Positions 45,458 to 56,816 of a DNA stretch of 64,000 bases are shown here, one piece after another (the stretch's first letter is position 1; each line of letters starts with the position of its first letter). Below the pieces are notes generated by a model. The model had not been told where the DNA came from. It saw only the letters and a program-made list of their open reading frames with translations, and ran no database searches. The position numbers and the translations under genes were made by a program. Origin of the DNA: Cryptomeria japonica (lineage: Eukaryota; Streptophyta; Pinopsida; Cupressales; Cupressaceae); contig NC_081412.1 of NCBI RefSeq assembly GCF_030272615.1, positions 668,301,852-668,365,851 on the forward strand. The letters run 5' to 3'.

Positions 45458-47590
45458 CTTAGTAAAGCTTAACCTGTTGTATATAGTAGTTAGTTGTTTT
45501 CTTTTTGGTTGTGCTTCATTTTTTGGGGGGGGCCTTGTCATGTGTTTTCCCTTTTGTTTTTATTTTCTTTGCTTGTTTGTTCTTTTGTTTGTTGGGTCGG
45601 GGTATATGTTTTGTTCTTGAAGTTTCTAAAAGGAAGTAGGTATCCTTTGTATAACACCTTGCCAAATTCTGAGAGACTTTGACTCTCTGCTATGTATGAT
45701 TTCATTGTCATTTGGTTAATTTTGAAACCTTTGTCTATACTCATTCAAAGTGGTATATAATCATTTAAATATGATGCGAGTTTTGAATTTCAATTTTGAA
45801 AAGGATAGCTTGATAAACTCAGCACTAACGTCACATTAAGATACATTAGAAAGGTTTTGTGAGATAGCAGATAAACTGGGTATCAAGTGAAAAATCTGAA
45901 GTCAAGGCATTTCATGTTATCCATCGTGGCTCCCAACCCAGTTATCAAACTTCAATGTTTGAAAGTTGCTTAAAAGATTATTGAAGAAAGAAGTCATTCT
46001 CTATATCCTATAATGTTTTCAAAAAAAAAAGAAAGAAAAAAAAAGAAAAATGATCCTGTTAAGAAACTCAAATGGGTGTTTCAAGTAACCTCCATCGAGG
46101 CTATGGACACCTAGCTGGCAGTGGAGCACTACTTGATGGAAGCCAGAGGTATCTCTGTCAGGGCTATAGACACCTGACTGGTAGTAGAGCTATGCCCAGG
46201 ATAACCTTGCACGAAACATTATTAATGACTTCACCTATGTAGCTTGCACCTAATTTCCTCAGACTATCTACATTATTGAAATGATGGAGTAACAAATCAT
46301 ACAGACACACTTAAGGGTTGGTAATGTCTATTTCTCGTCTTGGTTGTTTGTTCATCACTTACTCATCTTCTACTCTTATACATCCTTTTGAGTGATAATA
46401 GCCTTAAGTGTCGGGTTAACCAGAGATTCTGAAATTCTAAATTGCCTATAGTCATTTTTCCCAGACAGCCGCCATTTGTTATGCCTAGCATATCTGTTTC
46501 CCCATTTAGTCTCCTTGATTCAAAGTATGGACCCCCTTTTTCTTCTTTTTGGTTTTACCTCGGAACTCCAGAGTCTTGGAATCCTGAGGTCTCTCTTTTT
46601 TTTTTTACCTTAGAACTCCGGATTCTTGGAGTCCCGAGGTCCCTTGTTGTTCTGACCTCAGAACTCCAGAGTCCCGGAGTCCTGAGGTCTTGCTATTGTT
46701 CCAACCTTAGAACTTTGGAGTCCTGAAGTGCCGAGGTCTTTGTTGTTCTGACCTCAAAACTCTGGAGTCCCAGAGTCTTGAGGTCTTGGGTCTTTTTGGC
46801 CTTGGAACTCTAGAGTCTTGGAGTCTCGAGGTGGTTTTGTTCAGGTGCATTTTTGTCGACCTCGGAACCCCGGGACCGTGGAGTCCCGAGATCGTGTTTA
46901 TGGTTTTCATACAGAAGGATTCAGGAGGCTATATATAAGAGATGATGGGCTTTTTTTTGAGTTTATTTGTGCATTCAAAGCTTCTCCTCCCTAGCCCCAA
47001 GTCACGAACCTCCGAACCTTCGAGCTCTCTCTTGGCATTTTTTTTGGGTCTTCAATTCACCAGGTTGGTGAATTTTCTCCCCTCGTGATGTTTTTCTAGG
47101 TTAGATTTCTTTTTCTTGTTGTTTATTTTTCAGGTTTTGTTTTTGGCGTGCCCTAGTTTTCCCACTCGAAACCCCAGATCCTCGGAGTTCTAGGTGACCT
47201 CCATTTTCACCCCAGAACCATGGATCTTCGGAGTTCCGGGTGTCTGTTCCATTCCACCCCGGAACCCCGAATCCACAGATTTTCGGGTGTCCCTCCATTC
47301 CATCCCCGGAACTCCGTGGATCCAGAGTTCTGAGTGTCACTTCCATTCCACCCCGGAACCTCGAGTCCCCGGAGTTTCGAATCGCCCCAAGCCATGAGCT
47401 CGGAACCCCGAAACTCTGGAGTTCTGAGAAGTTTGTATAGACCTAACCTTGGAACCCCAGATCCTTAGAGTTCCAAGCCTTCTCCCCTTTGTGCTTACCC
47501 TAGGACTCCAAAGTCTTGAAGTGATTCAAAATTTATGTTTAGTATTGAGGACTGAAGATTTGTGTTTTGCCTACAGGTTCAAGTGGTTAG
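45458..47590 (+). other. RLG-1 half E pol-ORF2 spacer
   Basis: About 2.1 kb. It matches the half D spacer, with a poly-A tract (46019-46050), CATAGACACC units (46090-46200) and the minisatellite (46550-47520). I see no gene in it. Confidence 0.65.
46550..47520 (+). repeat. minisatellite in RLG-1 half E
   Basis: Diverged repeats of the type GGAACTCCGGAGTCCCGAGG, with Tyr-rich spacers between. They match the array at 34415-35335 on the opposite strand. Confidence 0.75.
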
Positions 47591-50500
47591 ATGAACTCAT
47601 CCTCCAGCAAAAGAGGCAAAGAAATTGATAGACTCCTGGCCACCAGGAAGTATCATTACTAGGGACAGGTATATGTTTCAAAGCTAGAGGATCAAATCAG
47701 ATGGGTTACCGATACTGAAATCGGCCACATCAAAATTGAAGATATCAGGGCTCAATTGGATAAACCTACTCTGGAGGCCCTCCTTCAAAGAATTATAAGG
47801 TCTGGCTTAGTTGAAGCCATTGTTTTCCCACAGTCAGTACAGGCACTAGAATTCATAATGTCCATTACACCATTTTACAATCCAGAAACTAGAAAATGCA
47901 CAGATGCATAGGGAAAGATAGTCATAGACTTGTCTCTAGATATGCTTGGTTTTGTCTTTGGAATTCTAACCATAGAGGAAGCATTTTTGTTGACCAAAGA
48001 AGAGGCCTTGAAGACATGGAATGACAAGACATTAGTCAACAAAAGGCATATGAATGTGAACTGGTTAGAAGAAGAAAGAAATACAGGGCTCAAGCCAACA
48101 AAGATCCTAAGGGTGGACTTCAAAGAGCCTCAAAAAGATTTAATCATCATGCTCAGTAGGGCCTTTGGCAAGCCAGACTACAAGCACTTCCATCCCTAGA
48201 CTTTCTAGTTCATGACCACCATTTTGATAGGGAAACAATACTTTGACTTGCCGCAGATCCTCTTTGACAATATCTGTAAGCAGATGAAAGAGGTGTAGCA
48301 CACACAAAAATTCATCTTCACATCATATGTCATCTGGGTAGCTGCCAGAGCTGGAAAATTCCCAGGCCTAGAAGTGGAAGGACAATTAGGAGAGAAGGAA
48401 GGACATAAGAAGATATGGGAGTATTATTCTCAACTCACTCTAGCCAATTCTAAGGTGCATTTCAGGAGGGTTAATGATGCCTTTATTTTCCCAATAATAA
48501 TCAAATTAACAGGGGATGCAGGATACCAAATTAGCCCCGAGGCTATGGCCATCATCCGAGAGTGGGCATGTTGGTTTATCCAAAACCTACGATCCACTTA
48601 TATCAAGGTTAGTGGATTCACAGGGAACCCAATGTTGCTGCCTCGTTATTGCAATGATAGGGTGATCTTGCTAGAATATGTAAGGCATCTTGTTGTCCTC
48701 CAATCACTATTGTCATCAAATCATAAGGCAAGAATTGATTTCTCGGTGTCCATTGGGTACTTTGCCTGTTCTAAGATACAAGTGGAAAAGTTGGCAGAAC
48801 AAGAGCTTCAAGATCTAAACTTGAAGGAATACGAGCATGCTAGGGAATTTTATGATCCCTATGGGAAACTTAAACAAGCTATGCCTAAGGCATATGAGGG
48901 GCATAAGCCCAGCTTGGAAGACTTTTAGGCCAACTTGCAGGACAGTTTTGAGGTCAGGGAGAAGAGCTACAATAGGTTGTCCGTGCCGCAGGTGAGAGAT
49001 TTTAGTATTGAGACTAACCTCCCTAAAGACCCGAGGGGTGGTGGAGAGTTACTTGATCCAATTTATAGAGAATTAGGGATAGACAAGAGGCCCCTCTCCC
49101 CAGTAAAATGGTCTACAAGTGAGGATACAAATATGGAGAAGGTCTCCCAGGTAGTCATCAATAGGACTAATCAATGGTTAAGCTAGAGGGTAAGGCCTAG
49201 TGTATCAAAAGAAAAATAGAAGGAGTCCACCTCAGGGGTTCCTCAGTCAAGGGGGCATAAGGAGTATGATTGAAAGACAAGGTCAGCCTCAAGGCAAAAT
49301 ACCTCCACTGACCCAAGTGAGGAGGACCAGCCCCAAGGAAGCACTGTTGACTTATTAAAGAAACTTCAAGAAAATATGTGGGAGTATAAACTATTAAAGA
49401 AGGCTGCAGACCTAGGAGTGACTAATGGGTTGGGCGTGGTGCCACTCGCCAAAGTTCTCCCACCAAGGACCGCTATAGGCCACACTAAAGGAGAGGATAC
49501 CCAGGAACAAGAAGAGAATGTACAAGCCACTAAGAAGGTACCCGTTCAACCACCTTCAATAGCTACAACAAGTGTCCCAAGTACCACTACTCCTACACCA
49601 CTAATAGTCAATATATCTGCAGGGCAAGGCCTCACATCTACCACTGAAGAAGTTAAAATTATAGATGTCGAGTTTGACTCTGATTAGGAGGAAGATGATC
49701 TTGAGAAACAACAGCTGCTAGGGAGCGAACAAGAAGTGGGTGAGGTAGAAGATATCTTGAATGAAAGGTTGATTCTAACTCCTCAAGATCAAGAGGACCT
49801 TCTTAAGGATATAGTAGCTGAGCAAGCAAAGACAAAGCTAGGTGATGAAGAAATGGCATTCAATGAGGAGGTAAGTGGTAAGCTATGAGAATTACACAAA
49901 CAACAAGCTCTCCAAGCTAACCTAGCTTGCCAGATTTCATCATTCCAAGATCCTAGGCAAATGAGAGCCGAAGCAAGAGATGAAGCCGAAGAGCAGGTAG
50001 AGGTTCATGTCATAACTATAGATATTGCATCACATCAGGGTGATAAAGCTGAAGATATACCACAATGGTTGGAGTTTACATTCAGGAAGAAAAAGAGAAA
50101 AGCAAAGCTCCTCGATTTTACTCTACAACAAGCAATCACCAAGGAACCACCGAAGGTTAAGAAGTTGAAGATGGTTCATCACCTATCAAAAACTAGTTCT
50201 GGTGAAGTGATTGTAGATGTGGCGATTCCATCACAGGCCGAGGGACAAGCTTATCCCAGATACCAAATATCACAGATAAACCTAGGTAAGCAAAACAAGT
50301 GGGGAGAACTAGATACCTTGGAGCTAGCCACAAGCATTGTCAGAGGGCGCATGGAAAATGTGCACACCTCAAATATGGAGCTTAAGGCATAGCTTGGGTA
50401 GTATAAATAGCTCTTGATAGAAATGTGTAAACCTTTGGACTCTTGTAGAATGGATGACCTACCTTCAACCTCATCACTGCTAGAGGGAGAGGTAAAGGCA

Positions 50501-51208
50501 CTACTGGAGGTGAGAGGAGTAGCTACGGTAGCCAAATCTTGGACTCAGGTAAATGGGGCCAAGATTAGATTGTTTCTATAGAATATAATAGAAATATACC
50601 ATTAGGTGGTATAGGTGAGTGGAGCTTTGGCAACCTGCTCCACACAATAGGAGCAGAAGGAGAATGCCTTTAATAAACAACTCCAAGTTTTAAAAAAGAT
50701 ACTACTGCTAGGAGAAGAGCTGATAGTAAAAGAAGACCTCTTAGGAGGGGATAGTTGTGAGAATTTACAGTCCTACATATACATTTTGGAGCTGAAAATA
50801 GAGATGTATCACCAGTATATCAAGGAGATGACTAACATTCGGGACCCTCTCCTCAGGGAGATTTTGTCATATGATAATTTTGTGACGAATATACTAGGGC
50901 CTTTTGGCCTCATAATAGCTGATACTGGAATAATGGATCAGCAACAAGTTTTGATTCAATGGGATGCATATGAGGCACAAAACCTAGGACCTGCCACCGA
51001 GTTCGATGTCACTCTTATGGATAGATACACACAGCTGATTACTTAGTGTCAAGATGTGGCGGATATGGTGAAGGAGTTAGAGGAACAAGGGGCACATGCA
51101 GATGAGGTTTTGAGGAAATATAAATTCAGAATTAAACATGTAGCTAATCCTCCAGTCCAAGCAGTTGCATGTATAATTGAAAATTATAAAGCTTTTGCCA
51201 AGAAATAA
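47591..51208 (+). pseudogene. RLG-1 half E ORF2: about 1,206-codon unknown protein
   Basis: From ATG 47591 to TAA 51206 the length is 3,618 bases, a multiple of three, and one frame runs through with in-frame stops only. Domains seen: LEALLQRIIRSGLVEAIVFP; DMLGFVFGILTIEEAFLLT; YQISPEAMAIIREWACWFIQ; LPRYCNDRVILLEYVRHLV; AEQELQDLNLKEYEHAREF; a Ser/Thr/Pro-rich middle; RKKKRK with nearby KVKKLK; and a helical C-terminus (MYHQYIKEMTNIRDPLLREI). No signal peptide or membrane span is evident. Its place after pol is where plant gypsy elements may carry an env-like gene. I do not recognise it as one. Confidence 0.8.
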
Positions 51209-51370
51209 AAGGTTAAGCACATAATGGCTAAAGATAGCAAAGCTTTTTCTTGGTTTTAAAACTGCTCCTCTTGCTCAAGTCCCAATTTTGAAAGAAATCC
51301 TACATAATTACGAAAATGTGGCTCACCCAACATGGTCTTCATAGTGCTCGTGCAGTGTCCGTTTTGTAGT
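51209..51370 (+). other. RLG-1 half E 3' untranslated region
   Basis: Short region between ORF2 and LTR-c. It matches 30553-30714 in half D. I see no convincing polypurine tract, so the true one may be decayed. Confidence 0.55.
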
Positions 51371-51379
51371 TTTTAAGTG
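51371..51379 (+). repeat. RLG-1 LTR-c, first 9 bp, with NA-2 target copy
   Basis: These 9 bp (TTTTAAGTG, for TGTTAAGTG) precede NA-2. The last five, AAGTG (51375-51379), are the left target duplication and are repeated at 57909-57913. Confidence 0.8.
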
Positions 51380-52248
51380 TGATGGCATATGGACACTCCA
51401 ATGAGACATTGTGTGTGATTGAAGGTTTTGTCGTTGATGGCAACCTTGCAATCCTATGGCACTAGCAAGACATTCTATTGGCAAAGCATTACACAGGCAA
51501 CCTTGCAATCCTATCGCACCGACAAGACATTATACCAACAAAACATTATTCAAGCAAGATAGTGCACTAGCATCAGCAAGATCAATCTACACCGACACTG
51601 GCACAGAAGAAAATATGTATACCGGCACAGAGGCCGACAGGATTTTTGATATGTAATATTCTGTTTATTATTGTAAGCCGACTTGGCAAATTGTAAAATG
51701 ACTCTTGTATATAAAAGAGATCATTGTAGACATTTGTAGGATATGGATAGGAAGCAAAAGAAAAAAAGAAAATTATCAGGCAAACCTAATATGTGAATTG
51801 TAGGTCAAGGGTATATGTAAAGAACAGAGCAACAACCGGTATTGAATCTGGCATTGAAGATGCTATTGTAAAGCAGTATAGATCATTGGATTTGCATAAT
51901 CGTTATTGTAAGTTAGTGTGACTTCTTATTGAGTAGTGTGCTCTAGGCAGTTGGCCTTCCTGCATGTGCAAGCCCCTATTGTAAGTAATATTCTCTTATT
52001 GGCCAGTAAGTGAATATTGTGGGTCACAAATCCCATCGAGGTTTTTCCCACATCGGGTTTCCTCATTAAACATCTTGTGTTATGGTGTTCCTTTCATGTG
52101 GATGTTTTTTATTCTATTATTTACATTAATTCTTGCATACCGGTATATTGTTACTTTATGTTTTGCATATTCTATTTTAAGAAAATTTCATTACTGGTCA
52201 GATACAGATTCAGCCCCCCCCCTCTCAGTATCTATGGTAACCCTAACA
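51380..52248 (+). repeat. NA-2 5' LTR
   Basis: Starts TGATGGCATATGG (TGTTGGCATATGG in the other LTR) and ends ACCCTAACA. A TATA box (TATATAAAAG) lies at 51708-51717. A unit of about 64 bp containing GCAACCTTGCAATCCTAT occurs twice (51441 and 51498 onward). A C-run before TCTCAG lies near the U5 end. Confidence 0.92.
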
Positions 52249-52250
52249 AT

Positions 52251-52262
52251 TGGTATCAAAGC
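52251..52262 (+). promoter_or_regulatory. NA-2 primer binding site (initiator Met-tRNA)
   Basis: TGGTATCAAAGC, one base from the Met-tRNA complement, 2 bp after the 5' LTR. Confidence 0.88.
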
Positions 52263-52319
52263 TTGGTCCTCTATTTTTAGAAGCCTAATAGCTTGAGGAA
52301 GATCTTGACATCGGTAAAG

Positions 52320-53474
52320 ATGGAAAATCTAATGAAGCAACTTGAAGGAGCTCTTACTGACTATGATGCAGAAAAATTGAAAAATATCAAATTAGAAGAT
52401 GATTTAAAAGCAGCTCAGGACATTATTCAGGCACTTTAAGAAAATCTTATTGTTACAAGAAATAAGAGAAGATAACTTTGTGAAAAATTGCAAAATGAGA
52501 ATGATGAAAAGGAATCACTAAATGATATGATAAGCAAATTGAAACAAGAGATCATGACAACAAAAAATGAAATGTAGGATATGACTATGAGATTTTGCAA
52601 AGAGATTGAGGATAGAAAGAAGAATGAAGAAGAATTGACTAGAAGACTAAGTGATGTAGCAAATGAGAACACAAGACTTAGCTATGAAAATGACATGTTG
52701 AAGACAGATCTGATGCATACTCAGAATGACTCAAATGAACTAATGAGACAAAAAGAAATCTTGGAAAGGTAATTGGAAACTACAAATCAACTCAAAGAAA
52801 AATTCAAGAAAAGCTCAGAAGAACTTGGTACCTTATTGAAGAATCAAAAACCCAAAGGTGACACTTCTGGAATTGGATTTGAAGTTGGAGAAAGCTCCGG
52901 TACTGCAAATACCTAGGATCACAGCAAATCGGTAAGACCTTCTAATACTTACAAATTCAATGGAAAATGCTTTAACTACAATAAATATGGTCATAGGGCA
53001 AATGAATGTAGATCTAGGAATTATCAGAATATCAATCCTCCCACTGGTCAATGCTCCAAATGCAACAAAATTGGTCATAACTCTGAAAACTGCAGAATGA
53101 ATGTAAGATGTTATGTATGTGGAAGATTTGGACATTTATCAAATCAATGCAGAACACAAACCGGCATAGGTTATGGGAAAGCTATTCAGAAAAATAATGT
53201 AACTTGTTATGCATGTAACAAGATTGGTCATATTGCTAAATTTTGTAGAAGTAAAGATACACCAGTAGACAACAAAAGTACTAGTTTGAAAGGTAATGAA
53301 AAGGTTGAAGAGGTTAAGCAAGAATTCTCAAAGCAATGGATTAGAAAAGGTGATCTAAATATTGATACTCCTCCATCGGTAGAACCAACAAATGCTCCAC
53401 CGGCAGGACAATATGATGCTCCACCGGCAGGACAGAGCAATGCTCCACCGGCAAGATGTTCTTCATCAAATTGA
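52320..53474 (+). pseudogene. NA-2 ORF1: coiled-coil Gag-like protein with four CCHC knuckles
   Basis: The start at 52320 (MENLMKQLEGALTDYDAEK) matches NA-1. Five stops occur at Gln or Glu codons that are still sense in NA-1 (near 52438, 52472, 52575, 52770 and 52914). Knuckles: CFNYNKYGHRANEC, CSKCNKIGHNSENC, CYVCGRFGHLSNQC and CYACNKIGHIAKFC. Three are intact and the first has one Cys changed. Between the two copies every position of all four knuckles is seen intact at least once. The C-terminus carries three copies of a short Pro-Ala-Gly-Gln unit absent from NA-1. Confidence 0.85.
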
Positions 53475-53780
53475 AGAAAATTATCTTGAGGGTTTGGCAA
53501 TATAATGACACATGTGCTATTATTCTCTCGGTTAGAGAAAAGAAGTTGAAAATCATTCATTACCGGTAAATAAAGTTAAGCTAATACATTACCAGCAAAC
53601 AATTAATGTGGTAGGTAGCAGAAAAGGCTTTATAAAATAAGGTTTTGGCTCCATTTCACTTCACCAAGCATTCAAACTTTTAGAGAGCGCAAAGATTTCC
53701 GAGCTAAGGCATTTTCGAGCAAAGAGGCAAAGAACTTCAGCAATCAATCCATTCAAAGGCAGAAAAAGGTATTTATCATC
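53475..53780 (+). other. NA-2 spacer between ORF1 and ORF2
   Basis: About 300 bp, similar to the NA-1 spacer at 25684-26027. No shared open frame. Confidence 0.55.
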
Positions 53781-54570
53781 ATGGCATCCTCCTCTACACC
53801 TGAATTCATAGCAAACCCTACAGTAGTCGAAGTTATAAAATGACCTAGGCCCATGTTTGAGCTAGTTCCCGAGGTAGCTAAGAAAGATGACAACACAGGT
53901 GCTTTTTCAAAAATTCCAAAAGGTGTTGTTTATGCAAAAGGCCCTAGAATGTATATTCATTGCAACCTAGAGGAATTAGGTGATGAAGAAATTAAAAACA
54001 TGTATAAGTCTATTATATGTGACAACTCCAGAAATGTGAAACCTGAGCATAAAAATTGTTGAAACCCTAGGATTCACTGAAATCCTCTGCATTCCTGAAT
54101 TTCCCAAGGAAGTGGTTAGGATAGTTCTGAGTAGGGTACATGGTTCATTGTTTTGGCTTGACTCAGTGCATAAAATTACAAAGGAAGCTGTGAAAGTAGT
54201 AACAGGGTTACCCTCCACTGGTAGCAGACCCGACAAAACTAAGAAGGTCTCCAATGACTTAGTAACAAACTTAACTGGTGCAACATCCGGCAAGAGATCA
54301 TTGAGGGTTAATGATGTGACCGATACAAATGTTAGATTTGTTAGTATGATTTTAGGTTACAAAGAAACTCATGCTAATAGGCTTAACTCAGTTTCCAGTT
54401 TATGCATAAAGAGTGCTTATGACATGGTTAAGGACAATGTAAAAATTGATATCTATGAATGGTTAAAGGATGAGTTAATTGACAATTTAGCAAATATCAA
54501 GAAGGACAAGAAAGGAACCTTTAGATTTGGAAATTTACTTGTATGCTTAATGCTACATATAACCAAATAG
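53781..54570 (+). pseudogene. NA-2 ORF2a: unknown domain ending at the shared TAG
   Basis: The start at 53781 (MASSSTPEFIANPTVVEVIK) matches NA-1. A TGA replaces a Cys codon soon after (K-stop-PRP), and a one-base insertion near 54060 shifts the frame. From 54112 the frame is open and ends LLVCLMLHITK then TAG (54568-54570), at the same residue as in NA-1. The domain is the same helical one. Confidence 0.75.
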
Positions 54571-56816
54571 GCTCCCAGTATAGGCAACAAGGATTTTGGA
54601 TTTGACATACCAATAGGAAAACAATTATCTGACTTATTCAACAACATGGGTGAAAACAAAGAAAAGAATATCAATGAGTATTTTCAAGCACTAAAGGTTA
54701 GAATGAATAAAAGAATCAAACTATCACAGGAAATTGTCAACAAATATAGGGATGATATATGTTTTGTAATAAAAAAGGATGAGATATGGATGGAAGAAGT
54801 CATCCCAAGGACAATCTGGGTAACAGAGATGGGATATGAAATAGATGACCACATAGTGGAAACTTATTCCAAAGCACTTCTGGAAGCCCCCAATGAACCA
54901 AAGGAAGAAGTATTTGGTAGTGCTAAGACCATAGAAAGTCAAATTCAATCTAAGAAGAGAGTGAAAAAGGTTGAGGCATTTGTGAGAAAAGGATCCAGAC
55001 AAGCAAAAGCCATAAAGGAAGATGTATTAAAGAAAATCAACATAATTGAAGATGAGTTGGCAGCCCAACAACCTAAAACTCATCTATCACTGGTAGGTAC
55101 CTCCTCAGAAGGAGATATGCCAACAACCTTCAAAAGAGTTGTCAGGAAAAGAGACCCCTCACCAGCAACCACTCCTTCACCTAGAAGGACAAGACAGAAG
55201 CAACAAGCCGTGAGATCTCTGGTCAAGAAAGTCACATCTAAGAAGAAGCTGACCCCCAAAAAGAAGAAGAAGACAAACATTGACTTGGCCCTTCTTGACA
55301 TATTACTGAATGACATCACAGAGGAAGGTAAATTGAAAAACATAGAAAAAATATATGACACTTTAACAGATGATGAGAAAGGACAAGTTGAGGATAGTGT
55401 TATATTACACATGGACATGTATAAAAAGTTTTTGATGCAAGTCCTAAATGAAATTCCTGATGATCTATACAAAAGACTTGAGGCTAGAAGGCAAGGAATA
55501 ATTGAGTTGGATAAGAAAATTAAAGTAGAAAAATTACTTGCAGTATACCCGGTTAACTCACCTAAGGAAATTGATGATCTAATAGCTCAGGCCAACCGAA
55601 CAGTTTTTTCCACTGCACACGAGCAAATTTCACTAATGGCAGGTAGAGTTACAGAAGTTGCAAAAGACACAGAAAATGGTTGGGATATATTCTTGGTTGA
55701 AAAAGAAAAACAAGAAGAATATAGGAATCCCAAGCCCATTCTGGTATATCAGAAGGATAAGGACAAAGGGAAAGGTAAAATTGGTGGACCACCAAGTATC
55801 AAGATTAGAGACAATTTACCCCCACCTCCTTTAAATACTCCATCGGTAAAAACAACAACAACAGATACAGAGAAAAAGATGGAATCTGGAACACAAACAG
55901 AGAAACCAACAGAGCTAAAGGCTTCAGAACAGATGCCACCGGTAAGAAATAAAGCAGGAAAACTAGTGCTTAAAGAGATGGAGACACAAACAGACCTACT
56001 AGAGGTCAATACTAGCATGGTCACTTCCACCGCCACTCAGTTTGTTGGGTGACCATCAAATGTGACTGAGGTATTACTTGAATCTATCAAGAAAATAACT
56101 GATTATAGCTCACAAGCTTATAAAGCGATAGATGATTCAATTCCATTTTTGAAATCAATAGCTCCTAATTGTAATATAGACAATAAAGAATCTTTAGGCC
56201 AGTTGGATACACTTTGTAAATATATTTTTGGAAATTTTGAACAAACAAAGGTAGAATCTGTAAAGGAAATTGTAGAAAAAGAGAAATAGAAATTCTTTGA
56301 GGAAGGAATAAAGAAGTGTAATAGGGAATTTGACACACTTCTACCGGAACTGTGTAATTTATTGAAAGAGTACAAAACTCTATACAAAGACGCCTATAAG
56401 ATAAACTTTTTGACCATAGATGTAGACAAAAAGATGAGCAAGGTATAGGAAGAGATCAATAAACTAGCAGATAATTTTGTTAACTCATCCGATACATTAT
56501 CAGTTTTTGAGGAAAAGATAACAAATTTTGAGGAAGAATTGCTCAAATTAGAAAGAGAGAAAGAGAAAATAATAAACAAGGCAAAATTCTTGAGATCTAA
56601 ACTAAGTCCAAGATTGGACTATTTAGCATCTCTGTGGAAGGAAATCTCAGAGGCACTAACATAGGGAAGCAAAACACTGGCAAAGCACTTGCAGCATCTC
56701 ATCGGTATAGTATACAGAATTGAGATAGCAATAAAAGATAGTAAGAAGTTTATGGATGGTATAAACTTAATTTTGGGAGATATTCTTTAGATAATAACTA
56801 CCCAAATACAAGGTTG
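54571..56816 (+). pseudogene. NA-2 ORF2b: large protein of unknown function
   Basis: It is open in the ORF2a frame directly after the TAG (APSIGNKDFGFDIPIGKQ), with first Met at 54646, and runs without a stop to 56049 (TGA 56050-56052). After that TGA the same frame continues with stops at 56287, 56446 and 56662, and ends at TGA 56814. Seen: charged N-part, a Lys-rich block near 55250 (KKLTPKKKKKT), a Pro/Thr-rich block near 55830-56000, and a C-terminal coiled coil (LEREKEKIINKAKFLR). No known family or catalytic motif. Total ORF2 is about 1,010 codons. Confidence 0.82.

Noticed and set aside
50740-50770. AGGAGGGGATAG as the RLG-1 polypurine tract with a 1.5-kb LTR
   Set aside because: ORF2 codons run through it in both halves, and the LTR copies start later at TGTTAAGTGG.
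47591-51208. RLG-1 ORF2 as a true envelope gene
   Set aside because: No signal peptide, no membrane span, no cleavage motif. Position alone is not enough.
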